Positions 25,331 through 38,155 of a stretch of 64,000 nucleotides of DNA are shown here, piece by piece. Below the pieces are notes generated by a model that worked only from the letters and a program-made list of their open reading frames with translations, was not told the origin of the DNA and ran no database searches. The position numbers and the translations under genes are program-made. The stretch's first letter is position 1. Each line of letters starts with the position of its first letter. This stretch comes from Ptiloglossa arizonensis (Eukaryota; Arthropoda; Insecta; Hymenoptera; Colletidae), in the NCBI RefSeq assembly GCF_051014685.1, contig NC_135055.1:18092001-18156000 (forward strand), written 5' to 3'.

Positions 25331-28300
25331 GACGCCGAATTCCGACGAAACTTTCCGCACTCGTTCGGTACACGTTAAAGAAACTACCACCCCGAGTGTT
25401 TCATCCCTTTAATACCACCTTCCATGTTCAACCTCCCAACGGAAACCGTTCTCAGGAGAATTCCAAGATGCTGCACCAATTAACCGAAATATCTACCGAT
25501 TTCGTTTTCTCTCTCGTTCCAAAAATTATTCTTTATATTTTAGGATTAGTTTTTCTATCGCTTTATTCAATCGCTCGGACGAACGAATTCGTTCATTAGA
25601 CAAGATGGAAAATAAAGTCGGATAAAATTAGTACAGAAAGGACGTCGCTGGTCGTTTCAAGCGTATTTTCCAGCGGGGAATTCTACGCGAAAGTTCACTG
25701 CTATGAATTATGCGAAACATTTACCATTTCTGGCAGGGATATTGTGTTGCCCCGGATGAAAGAATTAACGCGGAAGAATAACTTGGAATCAACGAGTTAT
25801 TTTAATTCTATCTAAGCGTCTACCGGGAACGGAAAGCATTTTTAGAGGAGTTGGTCTCCTTCTTGTATCTCTTGGAATTCTTACCGGGATAATTTTCTAT
25901 TTCTGACAGGGGCTCGTGTGTACGGGTGAAAACATTTATTTTCCACTTTCAAGCGGGTCGGAAGATACGAGCCGCTCGGGTAGATTTAACAAGTCGCGTC
26001 GCTTTATTTCTGTCGGGGTATGGAAATCATTTTCGAAAGAGTACGCGTCGGGTGTTCACCGTAGGTGTTAATCTACGAACAAAAAAAAAAAAAACAAAAA
26101 AAATTCACCCGTTACGTGGCTCGCCGTAAGCGCGAGCGGTGCGGGTGAAAAAGTAAATTTTTTCGACCAGATGGAAAAGAGAATAAATTCAGCTGGAATT
26201 AATGAGTTTCGACGACGTTGAAGTATGGTAAGAAATGTTGGCCGATGTATGGTTCGTGGATACGTAAGACTGGTACGGCAATCAACGCGCCGACCATTAC
26301 CTAATGAAAATAGAGTTCTTTTTTGTCCACGATAACTTCATCGACTTCCTGGATCTATGACGAACGATGGAATATTACGAAGCGTCTTGCGTGACTAGTG
26401 AAACTCCCGAGTAATTGCTTCACGGTAGAAGAAAGAACGAAAAAACAACGTACGAACAATGCGTGTACAAACGGAACTGAAATATTTCGCGAACGGAACG
26501 AGATTGCTATAAATTGGAATCGTTACGAATTAGGTATCGCGCGGAGGAGACGATGTTCGGGAAACGAGCAAAAAGTAACGGTTCGATATTAAAGTTCGCC
26601 TTCGTTCTTGTTTTTTTTTTTTTTTTTTCGTTTTGTTAAGTAACTGTCACGCGTCCTCGAGGAACGGTCGATATTAAAATTCAACGGAAACTCGACTTCT
26701 GCCTATTTCTATTAAACGACACTGTCTCGCATCCTTGACGCGCGCTCGATATTAAATCCTCCTGTCCGCGAAACGAGCCCCCTCTCGTCCCCCCCTACGC
26801 CTATACCGGATGCGAAATTTAATTCGACGGCATCAGCGTCGATGGGAAATTCATATTCCCCGAAGAAACCGTGCGCACAATGCGCCAGACGCGGCCAATA
26901 TGGCGGCCGAAATATTTCGCTCGCGACCAGCCCGCTACCTTTCTCTCGTAAGGTCAGGGGGGGTGAGGTGGAAAGCGAGCGACACGTACGATCGAGAAAA
27001 GAACGAATTGGTCCCACACGTTCCCCTCCGGTGGATTTAGAAGAAGAAGAAGAAGATAAAAAAATAATTCTCAACGATAAACGTAATTTAATCGACGCGA
27101 ATTACTTGGAAGTCTTGGACGACTGCGCGATTCCCTTCTGGAGAAAAAAAATAATACACACCCGGAGAGCCCGGTTAAATTTAAGTAAACAAGAGGTTGG
27201 CGTTGAAATTGTCCCGGAGCAGGTAGCGACGTTATTCGAGACCCTCGACAAGGAAAGAGAACAAACACAGCGAAAGTAATCGAGAAAGAAACAGTGGGAC
27301 CCTCGACCCTCGAGCGCTTCGACCGAACCGCGATGAATCATCCGATTATAAAAATTGAAATTGTTCATTTTTTCGTTTTATCTTTGTAAGAACGGTATCG
27401 ACGAATCGGCGAGATTCTCCCGATTAAAATGAGTCCAAACACGGGACAAATTGAAGAAATTTTACCGTTGCTCTATTATTTTCGTTACGCGGAATATTGA
27501 ATTTCGTTGGAAATAAAGTTCGTTCGATTTGCGTCGTGTTTGGACTCGTTTTAATCGGGAGAACCTCGCCGATCTGTCGGCGTCGTTTTTACGAAGATTA
27601 AAGCGAAGATTATAAAAATGAACATTTTTCGTAAACGGACGATTCATCCTTATGCGTGCGGCGTCCCGTCGTTGTCCTTGAGCTTGATCATCGCTGCTTG
27701 CCACACTGTTTCTCTCTCGGTTACCCTTAACGATTCACCGTCTTTGTTCACAGGATTGGATTACGCTCGACTCGAGACACGTAGAACGGTGGATCATTGA
27801 AATTTAGGCGAGACAACTCCGTTGAAATCCAATGCCAGCGTTACCGTATCTCCGGGTGGAAAATTAAAGAAATCTATACCTATGTATTTTTTTTTTTTCT
27901 ATACCCAATTTTTTTCTTCTCTTTTCTCTCTGTACCAGCAAACGTGTACTAATATTTACATTCGTCCCGAAGAAGGTCTCGCTTTGATAGAAACCTCGAG
28001 ATTATTATTGCCCTCTACAAATATGCCTCCAGCGAAACAAACTACGTATCTCGTTACTTTTCAAATATATTACCTTTCTTTAATTTTACATCACAGATAC
28101 GTCGTTCGATACGAATTATTTCCATGGAATTATCAATAATTTTCCACCGTCCTTTAACATCGAGATGTTCGAAAAGGGTCACGATTCTCGTTTTCATCGA
28201 TCGTGTTCCGAAAAATGGTTCTTAATGGGAAAAAATACGACGAGAAAGGTGGGAACAGGGGACAGAAAGAGCAAAGGTCGAGTTGGTACGACAAGATACG

Positions 28301-29525
28301 ATTCGATTCTAAATTTGGTCGGGCCGCGCGAATAGGCATGGTCGGTTACGGGTCGGAAAGGAGCATTAGCTGGGTCGGGACGGGAAACGCGGAGGGGAAC
28401 GAGGTGTACTCGAACAGACCGTTCATTGTTTGTAATGGGCTGCCTGTGTATACGTCCCGTTCTAATTTCCTTCCTGTTTACGTTCCCCACGACTACTGGC
28501 CCGTTCTCTCGGTTTCCAGCTGAGCCGGTGAACATATTTCGGAGCATTTCTCTCGGTTACTCCCAGGGAAAGGAACCGTGGTTTTCGTGGGTTCGTCACG
28601 AAAATACACAGGATGTTCTTGGTATCGCGGACCGGGGTCTTTTTTTCTTACAAATGATAAGTATGTAAAAAAATTGAAAGAAGAAAAAGAGGAGTTTCAC
28701 TGGCTTCAATTATCGATACGACGTGTATTGATTTTTCATATTTGCGATGTTTCTCGAGAAAACGAAGACGACTTCAAACAGTACCAATCGGTATACATTT
28801 CTCTGAATTCACTCGCTCAGCTATGATTTGATACTATTTATAGTATTCGAAACCCTCGTTGGAAGAGTTTCTTTAGTTTTCATGGTATTCGCAAAAAAAT
28901 TGGTATTGTGAACGGAGAGAACATTTAAATAATTACAAGAATTTTTTTTTTCGTATATTTTTCTCACTTGTGATAATATTATTCGTAGTTGTCGAATTTT
29001 TCGCTGAAAGAGACGTTTCTCGTCGCAAGGTAAGAGATTGGCGAGGATTCGCTGACAAGTTCGGGCCACGAAGCCACGGCTCGTAAGTTCGGGCCCCGAG
29101 TGGCGCAGGTGTCGCCGGAAGTCGTTTTACGAGCGAGCGGAAACGTAAATCGGAGCGCGGCCTTCGTCACGGATCCGAGGGAGCTGAATACACAGGAAGG
29201 GCCCGTGCTCGAACGGTACTTGCACGCCTCGATAAACTTTAAATATTCTTCCTCGAGTTGGCACGGGAACCGATCACGATCGCGCCATTCAGAACTATTG
29301 TTTCGACTCGTGCTCGAATCGAACCCTGTTCGATGTTTCTCGTTCGACCGGTTCCGAGAATTATATAATTCGATGCTCGATAGTCGAAGTTCGCGCATCC
29401 ACGCGATTACGTTATCGACACGATACGCGTTCGGTGTGAATCGTGCTTTAAATTTTACATTTAAAAGATCACATTTCTCGCAACTTCAATGTCGAGCTGT
29501 ACTCGACACTGTACAACCACCTTGG
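25331..29525. other. Unique sequence, no gene recognised
   Basis: Alternating CpG-rich and AT-rich DNA with A- or T-runs near 26080 and 26612, and a GAA run near 27041-27055. A 145-codon frame at 26842-27279 and a matching-length set at 29.0-29.5 kb lack recognised domains. GTTCGGGCC occurs twice within 29060-29100. No element ends or RNA genes were found. Confidence 0.4.
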
Positions 29526-29529
29526 TACT

Positions 29530-29800
29530 CAATATAAATGAAAAATATATTTTTCATATATTTGTATATATTCGTGTGTGTGATGTACGACTACCTTAAT
29601 AGTGGTTACTTTATATAAATGAAAAATATATTTTTCATATATTTGTATATATTCATATGTGTGATGTACAACTACCTTAGTAGTGGTACTTAATATAATT
29701 GAGAAATATATTTTTCATATATTTGTATACATTCGTATACGTGATGTACAACTACCTTAGTATTTAATATAAATGAAAAATATATTTTTCATGTACATAC
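29530..29800. repeat. About 81-bp repeat with AT palindrome
   Basis: Four copies, each holding the perfect 16-base palindrome GAAAAATATATTTTTC (starts near 29549, 29629, 29702 and 29775). These are followed, except in the last partial copy, by ATATATTTGTATA, TGATGTAC and ACTACCTTA. Spacing is about 73-81 bp. Non-coding. Confidence 0.85.
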
Positions 29801-29877
29801 AGATCCCCTTCTTTTTATCTATTTTGTAAATTAATCGAGGAGTTATTGGTATGTAAATATATTAAGAAATGCAAACG

Positions 29878-30119
29878 GTTAATCCTCTCAGTGGAGGGTT
29901 AAAAGTTAGAAAATATTTGCTAGTGAAAATTTTAACAATTGAACGTACATGGTACGACTAAATTACTATTCTAACACTTTTACTCCGAGTTAAATAATAC
30001 GAGAAAGTTATTTTCGTATATATTTCTATTCGCGTCCACAGTCGTATATATGCGTCCATAATCTACACCGATAGCTTTCTCTAAACGTATATATACGTCC
30101 ATATTGCTCAAAGGGTTAA
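29878..30119. mobile_element. Possible TTAA-bounded short element
   Basis: The left end holds TTAATCCTC, six bases, then GAGGGTTAA, a small inverted repeat around two TTAA words. The right end reads GCTCAAAGGGTTAACTCTTTG. Read inward from its TTAA this gives TTAACCCTTTGAGC, similar in layout to the left TTAATCCTCTCAG. CGTATATATGCGTCCATA and CGTATATATACGTCCATA repeat inside. TTAA targets with CCCTTTG-like ends are typical of piggyBac-type short elements. The match here is partial, so the call is tentative. Confidence 0.35.
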
Positions 30120-30248
30120 CTCTTTGGAGCACAGTGTCTCTTTTAACACTTTCATACTCATGGATATTTTTCAACCCACCATGAATAATTAAACTAACTC
30201 CAAATAAGTTGTATACACTATTGACTCTATCTCGTAATTAAATATCTA

Positions 30249-30357
30249 TTGGGTTGTTATATAATTATATAATTTAATAAAACGTTTGTACACTCTAAAA
30301 AAATTGTGTTTCATTTTCCCCCCCCAAAAAAAAAAAATGACTTTCCGAACAACCTAA
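30249..30357 (-). mobile_element. Mariner-like deletion remnant (109 bp)
   Basis: The right end, read on the minus strand, starts TTAGGTTGTTCGGAAAGTCA. This is the terminal inverted repeat pattern of mellifera-type mariner elements. The left end TTGGGTTGTT matches its first ten bases at nine positions. Both ends abut TA (30247-30248 and 30358-30359), the mariner target. The interior (AAATGAAACACAA, then TTTAGAGTGTACAAACG) looks like mariner subterminal sequence. No transposase is left, so it is an internally deleted copy. Long A and C homopolymers sit inside. Confidence 0.75.
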
Positions 30358-30359
30358 TA

Positions 30360-32379
30360 ATTAATCTATTTTTTAGTTTTAGTTATTTTGTATGGTTTTT
30401 ACACGTTTAGCAACTATGCCCAAGGAGACTTGAATAGATTCAATCGCCGGGTGCATCTTCTCGTAAGTACATCGGATGCATTGAAATGCCCTACCCGGTC
30501 AAATAAACAGGTCGTTCGTTGAATACCGATAGCTCGACCGATATCATTTCTGCATTCGAACACCTCCACGGAGTGCATTCTGCAAGGTGCACTTGTTCGT
30601 TCCGCGGTCCGTGATCGGATATCGAGCAGGTTGTGTATTTAACTTTTGTTATCGTTTTACCGCGTAACAACGACCCGTTACATTCACCGCGTACGATTTG
30701 CAAAGAATCGTTACACGAATTGTTCCAAAGGCTCGTTTAAATCTCTCAAACGTTCAATTATCAGACGTATATCCGCCACATGGTGAGAAGACGCGCTAAT
30801 GAACTTATGAATAGGCTTTGTACTTCGAAGTTAACTGCTCTTAACGCGCGTCCAAGGCCTCTCCGGAATAACCTCTTTCCTGAACTCGAGTTTAGAAGGA
30901 AAAGAAAAAAATGAAGAAGAAGAAGAAGAAGGGGAAGGAAAAAAAAAAGATTTGATTTATTCTTCCTCCGTATCAATTTACGAGCTTTCAACCGTTCCTG
31001 TGCATTCGACGACCCATGAACTCTTTCAGCTGTACTTCTATTCCAGTTTCGCGTTTCTTTTTCTCTTTGTTCCACGATAAACGAAGACGTTAAATTGGTA
31101 CTTGAAATTCGAGAAGTCGTTCGTATCGTCGTTAAGTCCAGCTTGCGAACGTTTTATTACAACGTTTGCCTGTAACTTTCATATCCGACCAAGTAGAAAT
31201 GATCGGTACGTAGGCAGTATTGTAATTATTATACCGGCAGGGAAGTGAACTTGTTAATGGTGCGATTATAATTTTAGGTCTATCGTTCCAATATAAAGAA
31301 TCTTATAGCTTCTGACCGTAACTTTTAGATTTTCATCGGTAGAAATTACTGGCTAGAATTTTACTACCGTACGAGACGTGAAAAACTTATTAATTTTGAG
31401 ATTGTAATTTTCAGTTTAGAATCGTTTCGATGTAGCAAACGTGATACCAAAACTTTCGACCGTAACTGATCGATTTTCAACGGTAGAAATAATTAACACG
31501 TTAAGAAAGATGATTCTGGTTACTATGGTAATAAAGAAAAGCTTCTTAGCTTTCGATCATGATTTGAAATTTGCACCGAACTATTTCTACCCTCGAAGTT
31601 ACGGTAAAAGGCTGCAATAAACTGTTCGTAGACTGGAGTGTCAAACGTGGTTGAATCGTTACTCCTCGATCGTGAGCATTCTTCCTCGTTCTTTGTCAGC
31701 CAAGAGACTCTCGGTGACCAGTGTTCACCTTCGGTACTGGTCACTTGGCAAAACAGACGGTAAGTAGCGTCACGGTTTGCGACAAGAAAAGCGAATAGTT
31801 GCATCTGTTGTTCGCGGAGTGCGAGCAGGCACGGGAGGAACGACTGAAAACCGGAAAAAAAAAGCCAGCCCGTCACGTTGCTCAACCGTGAAAGGAATGG
31901 AGAAGTAGCTGCCAGTGACTAATCAATAATCTCGTCAGCCAAGAAGCAGGGAGAATAATGACAGGCCAGGGAGTCGTCGGCTCTGATTGATCGTAATCGC
32001 GCCCGTTCCAAGGATAATGTCCCCAGGCGTTTCGCAGGTCTTTGCCAAGGACACGATCCAGCTATCCGTTTCAACGCGATTGCATCATAATTGCCAAGGC
32101 AGCGGTCGCCCAAGCTCGTCGCAATTTCCACGAAATTCGCGCAAGAAACGTGGAAAACTGTTCTCTCTCTCTCTCTTTCTCTCCGAATAGCTTCTATTTT
32201 TTTTTTCTATTTTTTTTATTTCTCTGCGAAACGTTCGAAACGAGACACGAAGGTCAGAGTCACGTTTCGCAAAATTTGCGAAAATAGAACAGCGATCCAG
32301 AAGTGTCGGGATTATTTGATATTTTTTTATGTACTCGAACGACAGGATGCTTCGATGATTTGAATATTTGGTGCATTCG
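30360..32379. other. Unique sequence, no gene recognised
   Basis: Mostly AT-rich with CpG patches, a GAA run near 30912-30932 and a TC/T-rich tract near 32163-32220. Frames on both strands lack recognisable products. Confidence 0.4.
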
Positions 32380-32730
32380 AGCGCTAAAATAGTGTTCGAG
32401 TGCACGATTACTCGAACGGTTGCACGTCGGAGTAATTGGACGCTAGAGTAATTTTGAGCGTTGGGATATTTGAACTCTAGAATAATTTAGCGCTGGAATA
32501 TTTGAACTCTAGAATAATTTAGCGTTGGAATATTTGAACTCTAGAATAATCCAGTGTTAGTATAGTTGAGCGCTAAAATATTTGAACTTTAGAATAATTT
32601 AGCGCTGGAATATTTGAAATCTAGAATAATTTAGCGTTAGAATATTTGAGAGATAGAATATTCGAGAACTAGAGCGCTAGAATGTTTGAACTTGAGCGCT
32701 AGAGTACTTGAACACCAGAATACCGTCCGA
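32380..32730. repeat. 32-bp repeat with CTCTAGAATAATTTAGCG
   Basis: Units of 32 bp of the form GGAATATTTGAACTCTAGAA then TAATTTAGCGCT. CTCTAG starts are at about 32475, 32507 and 32539. Degenerate copies extend left to about 32380 and right to about 32730. GCGCTAGA and CTCTAGA words recur. Non-coding. Confidence 0.85.
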
Positions 32731-35700
32731 ATACCTGTACACCAGAAATAACTACTCGACGCTAGAGCCTCTGAGACGCTTTTAGCGAAGATGTAGCGGG
32801 AATATTACAATATTCGAATTTCGTAAAATTCGACTGTCCATAACGTATTCGAATATTACCAAATACTTAGAGAATACAATTGTGTACTTTGAAACAAACA
32901 ATTTCAGTTACCTTGACGCGAATAAGACACAAATAACAATAGTTCGTTCAAGATGAACAAAATTGGTCACGGTCTAGCCAAACACTGAATTATTCAAAAG
33001 GTACAAAAATAGTCGTGCCGGCTCTGGGTTTCGGAAGACTCGACACTTGGATGGTACGAACACCAAGAGCGATTGCGCGCGCGAGAACGTAAACAGTTGG
33101 GCCACGATAAACTGGAAAACAAACCGCGGGTTAATTTGACGCATACGCCGCGTGGTGCCACGTGGTGCAGTTTGTATTGAAAGGAACGGGTTCACAGAAA
33201 CGGAGATTTACAGAGGTCGAAGATCTTCGCCTAGGCGCACATGTGGGCGAGTGGCTTTCTTTCCGAGGAAGCTTCGAAGCGAGTTCGGTCGAGGAGTCGG
33301 CGAGGAGACAAGGGGAAAAGGGCGTGCGCGTGAAAAACGTGGGATCGGCTCGAACCGTGCAACGATTTCGATACAAAGACAAACGAATTTACGAGCCGCG
33401 TCGTAAAAAGTGAAACGGAGTAATAAAAAGGAATAAGAAGGGAAAATAAAGAAGAGAGAAAAAATAACCACGAGACGAGACGATAAACCGGGATGAGTCC
33501 GCGATCGCGCCGGGGGTGCGATTACGAAATTCGTCGAAGGAAAAAAATGAAACACTCGTTCCGCGAAACCGCGCGGTCGACCGTTTCTGTTTTCGTTGTT
33601 TATTCAAGGTCGGATCGCTGTTCGATAATAGTCACTCGCCTTGAACGGGCACTCGCGTGTTTTTCCTACCATATTTTGCTCCTTTTTCGAACGTTTCGTA
33701 TTCACGAATTCGCACGTGGCGCGAATAAGACACGACGGTAGCCGTGGTTCGTTGCGCGTGATGGCGACGCCATTGCGTCACGCGTTACTTTCGTCGGTGA
33801 GTTGCACCGGGAAACGGATCGAATTTCTCGCCGCGTTCGATAACGGTTGGACGCGATTAGGCACGCGATTCGTCGACGTTCGCGTTCATCCTACGGGAGA
33901 ATACGAATTTCAAGGACGAGCCGTCGAAACGATCGATAATATTCGTTAGTTCGATAACGCGATATCGTTTCTAACGCCTCCACGTTCGAAGCATAGAACC
34001 GTCTACGCCAATGACCGTCTAGTTGCATTCGATGCGACGCTACACGTACGTAAAGTCAATGCGAATGAAAGAAGAGTGCAACGATATGTAAACGTCGAGC
34101 ACAATTTTCGCACGACGAGCATCCAGTTACAAGTTCGTCTTTAATTAATTATTCGAGACTTTCGTCCAGATAAAAATTTCACCCACGTGTGTCGTCAATT
34201 TCGAGGACATTCTGACGAAATTCGTTCGCTTTTTACGTGTCGCGTTTTAATCAACTTTTCCATTAGTTAAGATAGGAGAGAGAGTGTTGCACAATTTCTC
34301 TTGTTTTCGACGTTTACTTTTGGAAATAGATAAGAACGCTCGACTCGGGGCAACAACAAATTTTTATTTCGAGTGGTCCCGCGCGGTTTGTGTTTGCACG
34401 AGCGCGAACGCGCGCGCGCGTAAAGCGGACCAGCGGGGGCTGAAAACGGAAATATTCTGCGAGCCGCGTCGCGACAGAAATATGAACCACACGTGCGCGT
34501 TTAATTTACATATATGTAGATCCCTATACACGTGCCGGGTTTTATGTCTGTGCGTTTGTGCAGCCCACGCGAAGAAAGTGTCGCGTTTCCTGTTATTCGG
34601 TTCTCGAAAAACCTATCTTTTCCTCGCTCGAGATTAGATAAACTCGATCCGATCGCGATCGTCCAAGGAATCGTTACGAACAAATCGATTTTATAGTAAA
34701 ACAAACGATCTACGCTCTTCACGAATCGTCCGTGAATATTGTTCTGTTTTTTTTTTTTTTTTTTCTTCAATTTGTCGTTGTATTCAATTCCGACACAAGA
34801 ACAGATAAGTGAATTAATATGTATTTATAATCGTATTTATACTCGAGACTCGTCCGTGGAAAAATACAAATTACACGAAAGCTTGTAATCGTATGGAATT
34901 TTACAAAAATATGAATTTATTTCTATTTATAGTTTCTCTACGAAAGATCGTACTATTTCCTTCCATTGTGTACAATTTTCGCAAAATATACATACGTACA
35001 ATTTTACACGAACGTTTTCGAAGAGGGATATTCAGATAATTTGAAATTTGTATCTATTTGTTAAATATCTTTCTGTCGCATTTGGAACGATGTAGGTGCA
35101 AAATAAAAACGATGTAAGTGACGACTTTTTAACGACACTACGATGTAGATGTAAAGTAAAAAGTATAGTGCGAAACCACAGATTAAAATAATCGGTGTTC
35201 CTTGGTGAACAGTTTCGAAGATTGTAAATTTTAAGAACGTTCATATTCCCGAATAGAATCTAGATCACCTTGACTTCCACGAGTAGAAACTACATCGTTT
35301 GTCCCCGTTGGTATGGTAGAAGCCATTTAAACAAGCCGAACGATGACGCAATTTTTATTGGCGATGATGAATTGCAATGAAGATCGCGCAAAAAAGGACG
35401 AATCGAGGTCCGCGACTCGTGTTCCATTTGTCGCTGCATTAACGTCAAACATTGGCATCGCTGACGTCGAATGTGTTAACGTGAAAATGTTTTCTCGTTC
35501 CAAAGAACGTCTTTCCTATTACGGGAAGTGGTCGGTCATTTACGAGCGGATTAGAGTCTGGTAAATTATTACCTTACTTTTTAACGAACAACCGAACAAT
35601 CTTTATTTGCGATCTCCTTCTCGGAATTACCTTAACCTTTGTCATCGCTTTATCGTTCGATAAATTGGGAAAAAAGAAACGAACGTTACCGGTCGGTTCG

Positions 35701-36060
35701 AAGCGTGAAATTTTACCGTAATAACAACCGAGTGTGAACATACATTTGTTACCAAAGCGAGACAATTTTTATTTCTACTCGATAAATTTTGTAGAAATTT
35801 ATTCCCGAAAAATGTCAACCACGAGACGAAAATGTTTCTATTCACGGATGGTTAATGATTCTTTTTTTTTTTTTTCCTTCGTAGGAAAATACCTATTTTG
35901 ATGTACACTGCGTCTACCGTACTGGGCATTTGTTGGTTAACCGACTGGAAAGTTGTGTGCAAACGTATTCCATTTTACGGGAGCAAGTACGAGAGAGGAA
36001 GTTCACAAAAACGCACGATCAAGTAGGGTTACGTAACGCCACGATCGAAGCATGGTTCTG
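32731..36060. other. Unique sequence; CpG-rich part at 33.1-33.9 kb
   Basis: The CpG-rich part carries several overlapping frames of 70-115 codons on both strands, none with a known domain. It could be a promoter region, but I see no decisive signal. The rest is AT-rich. T-runs lie near 34747-34765 and 35862-35875. Confidence 0.4.
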
Positions 36061-36063
36061 TAC

Positions 36064-36089
36064 AATAATAATAATAATAATAATAATAA
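36064..36089 (+). repeat. AAT microsatellite
   Basis: About eight perfect ATA/AAT triplets, located roughly 110 bp beyond the 3' end of the minus-strand tRNA gene. Confidence 0.9.
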
Positions 36090-36185
36090 ATTGTGTTAAA
36101 TATTTTTGGTAAATTATAATAAATTGTTGCACCGTATTCATGAGATCGGAGGGAAGAATTTGATAGTCGCGTATGAAAAGAAAAG

Positions 36186-36193
36186 AAAAAAAA
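36186..36193 (-). terminator. RNA polymerase III terminator of tRNA-Lys
   Basis: Eight consecutive T on the minus strand, five bases after the last tRNA base and followed by further T runs. RNA polymerase III stops at runs of four or more T, so this is a strong terminator for the adjacent tRNA gene. Confidence 0.9.
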
Positions 36194-36197
36194 TATT

Positions 36198-36270
36198 CGC
36201 CCGAACAGGGACTCGAACCCTGGACCCTCAGATTAAAAGTCTGATGCTCTACCGACTGAGCTATCCAGGC
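36198..36270 (-). tRNA. tRNA-Lys (anticodon UUU)
   Basis: Read on the minus strand this is a complete 73-base cloverleaf that delivers lysine to AAA/AAG codons in cytoplasmic translation. The 5' acceptor strand GCCTGGA pairs over seven positions with TTCGGGC (two wobbles) and the discriminator is G. The D arm TAGCTCAGTCGGTAGAGC is the internal A box. The anticodon stem-loop CAGACTTTTAATCTG puts TTT at plus-strand positions 36235-36237. The variable loop is GGGTC, and the T arm CAGGG-TTCGAGT-CCCTG is the B box. There is no intron, and CCA is not encoded, as expected for a nuclear gene. Except for a T in the fourth acceptor position and G in the T loop it agrees with the standard metazoan tRNA-Lys(UUU). 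The gene stands alone and a T8 terminator follows at once. It is very likely functional. Confidence 0.97.
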
Positions 36271-38155
36271 GATGGAAGTTAGTTTCCATATTCTGTATTA
36301 TATCGTGTATTTCGTTACTTAATTCTTTCCATAATAAAAGTTATCGATTACGCGATATAAATTTTTTTCTATCGAGATTACTAATAAATTTCCTTTTATA
36401 GGACGTAAATTTATTTCTTGGAAGAGAGGACAATTTTCTCTTCGTTGATGATACATTTCTCGTGAAATCGAGGCAAACAAATATACATGTATACATAAAT
36501 ATATATATATCGTTCGCGTAACAATGTACATAGAGTTTTTAAACAACTTGTTGTGCAACGTCAAGCACTAATCGGCTCGAAAACAATGCTAATCACAATA
36601 TTTTTCGTTCACCGTGATACATCGAAGCCTGCTAGGATAAAAGAATCTAATAATTATAAGTCGAGCGATAATTCGCGGAAAGAAAAACCAAGGCCGTCGT
36701 TGTGCGTGTATCATCGATCGAGGACTCGTTCGCGATTTTTCGCTGTGTTGTTTCGAGCGCGATTGTAATAAAATATTAATACAAACTCGATTTTTATCTC
36801 TCCTTACCGCGAACCGATAAGAGACGGAGTTTAAATCATAGCAGTTGCGGCTCACAGGCAGCTTGTTTTCTTAGCAAACAAGATGATTCCGCGGGAATTT
36901 GGTAATTCGCGTCGGGACGATTATAGCTCGACAATTTTCGTTGTTCGAATCTAGCGATGGCTTCGAGACGGAGATTGGTAACGTATTTGTTTAGACAAAA
37001 ATAATAATTTTCTTATTCGTTACCGTATGGAATAAAAATTAGAATTTGAATCGTAGAAAAAAGTACTTTCCAATGAACGAATAAAAATATAACCGAATAA
37101 ATCGCTCTACGGTGAATTTATTCGATATTTTTCGTTCGAGTAAAATTTAGCGCGTTTCTTATTCGAGACAAATTTTGAAAATTGATACTCTGGTACTGAA
37201 CGAAACTATACGAATATAATTGTTCCTAAACAAACAATATCCCCCACTACTTTTCCACTTCATTTGAAATAACTTGGTCTTTTGTAATTCGAACGAAAAG
37301 TTCATACTAAATGAAAAAAAAATAGAATCGAGAAATAACTGTCTATCAACGAAATCATCGTTAACCCCCAATATCCGAATTAATTTTTCTTTCGCTCTAA
37401 CTTTAATTTTTGTAACAACCATTGGTAAACAAAATTCAGAATAGCTTCGTTTTTCAACTTCTCGGTTGATACGGTCAAAGTTGCACAAAAAAGTGCAACG
37501 TTACGATTTCGAACCCCGTTGTCGCAAGATACAACTTAAGTACAAAACGGTACATTCGTGGTCTACGAAGAAGTAAAATGTTCCATTGGCAGAGACCCGT
37601 TGACAGAATTGAATTATTCTCGTCGCGTTCGGAACGTCTACTTTGTTTTCGCGTTCTTTCATTTTGAATGCAACTACGATCGAAATTCTGGCACCGTGAG
37701 GAGGAAACACGGTTGTCTGGCACGAATTAATATCATCGAGCGGATACGTGATCGAGAAATCCGTCGCGAGTGGATCTCGCGAACGAAAGATCCCCCTCGA
37801 TTGAAAATATCGCCGAACGATCGATTTGTTTCGCGGTTCGATTCTCGTTCCTTATCGCGAGCCCACGCCGTAAGAACTTCATCCACTCGAGGTAATTAGA
37901 TCGAAACGACGATGGGGGACGGTCTCGCGTGCGAGCTGCGATCTATTTACGGAGTCCATGGCGAAAATGAAAAATCCGATCGGCGAAAAGACACGACACA
38001 CGGATCGCAGCCTTGACACGAAGCGACTCGTTGTTGATGGACTAACCATACGCCGAGCCGCGGATTATCGTCGGCTAATTAAATAATCTACTGTTTCATT
38101 GGCCGTTATTTTTCCGTAATAATTTACTTATCTTAACTAGTGGACTATACTTGGT
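36271..38155. other. Unique sequence, no gene recognised
   Basis: AT-rich with CpG patches at 36.6-37.0 and 37.6-38.0 kb. Opposite-strand frames near 37.5-37.9 kb mirror each other and show no domain. No array or RNA gene was found. Confidence 0.4.

Noticed and set aside
26842..27279. 145-codon frame with an acidic centre and charged end
   Set aside because: No domain recognised, and the acidic run comes from a GAA microsatellite. Overlapping frames exist on both strands.
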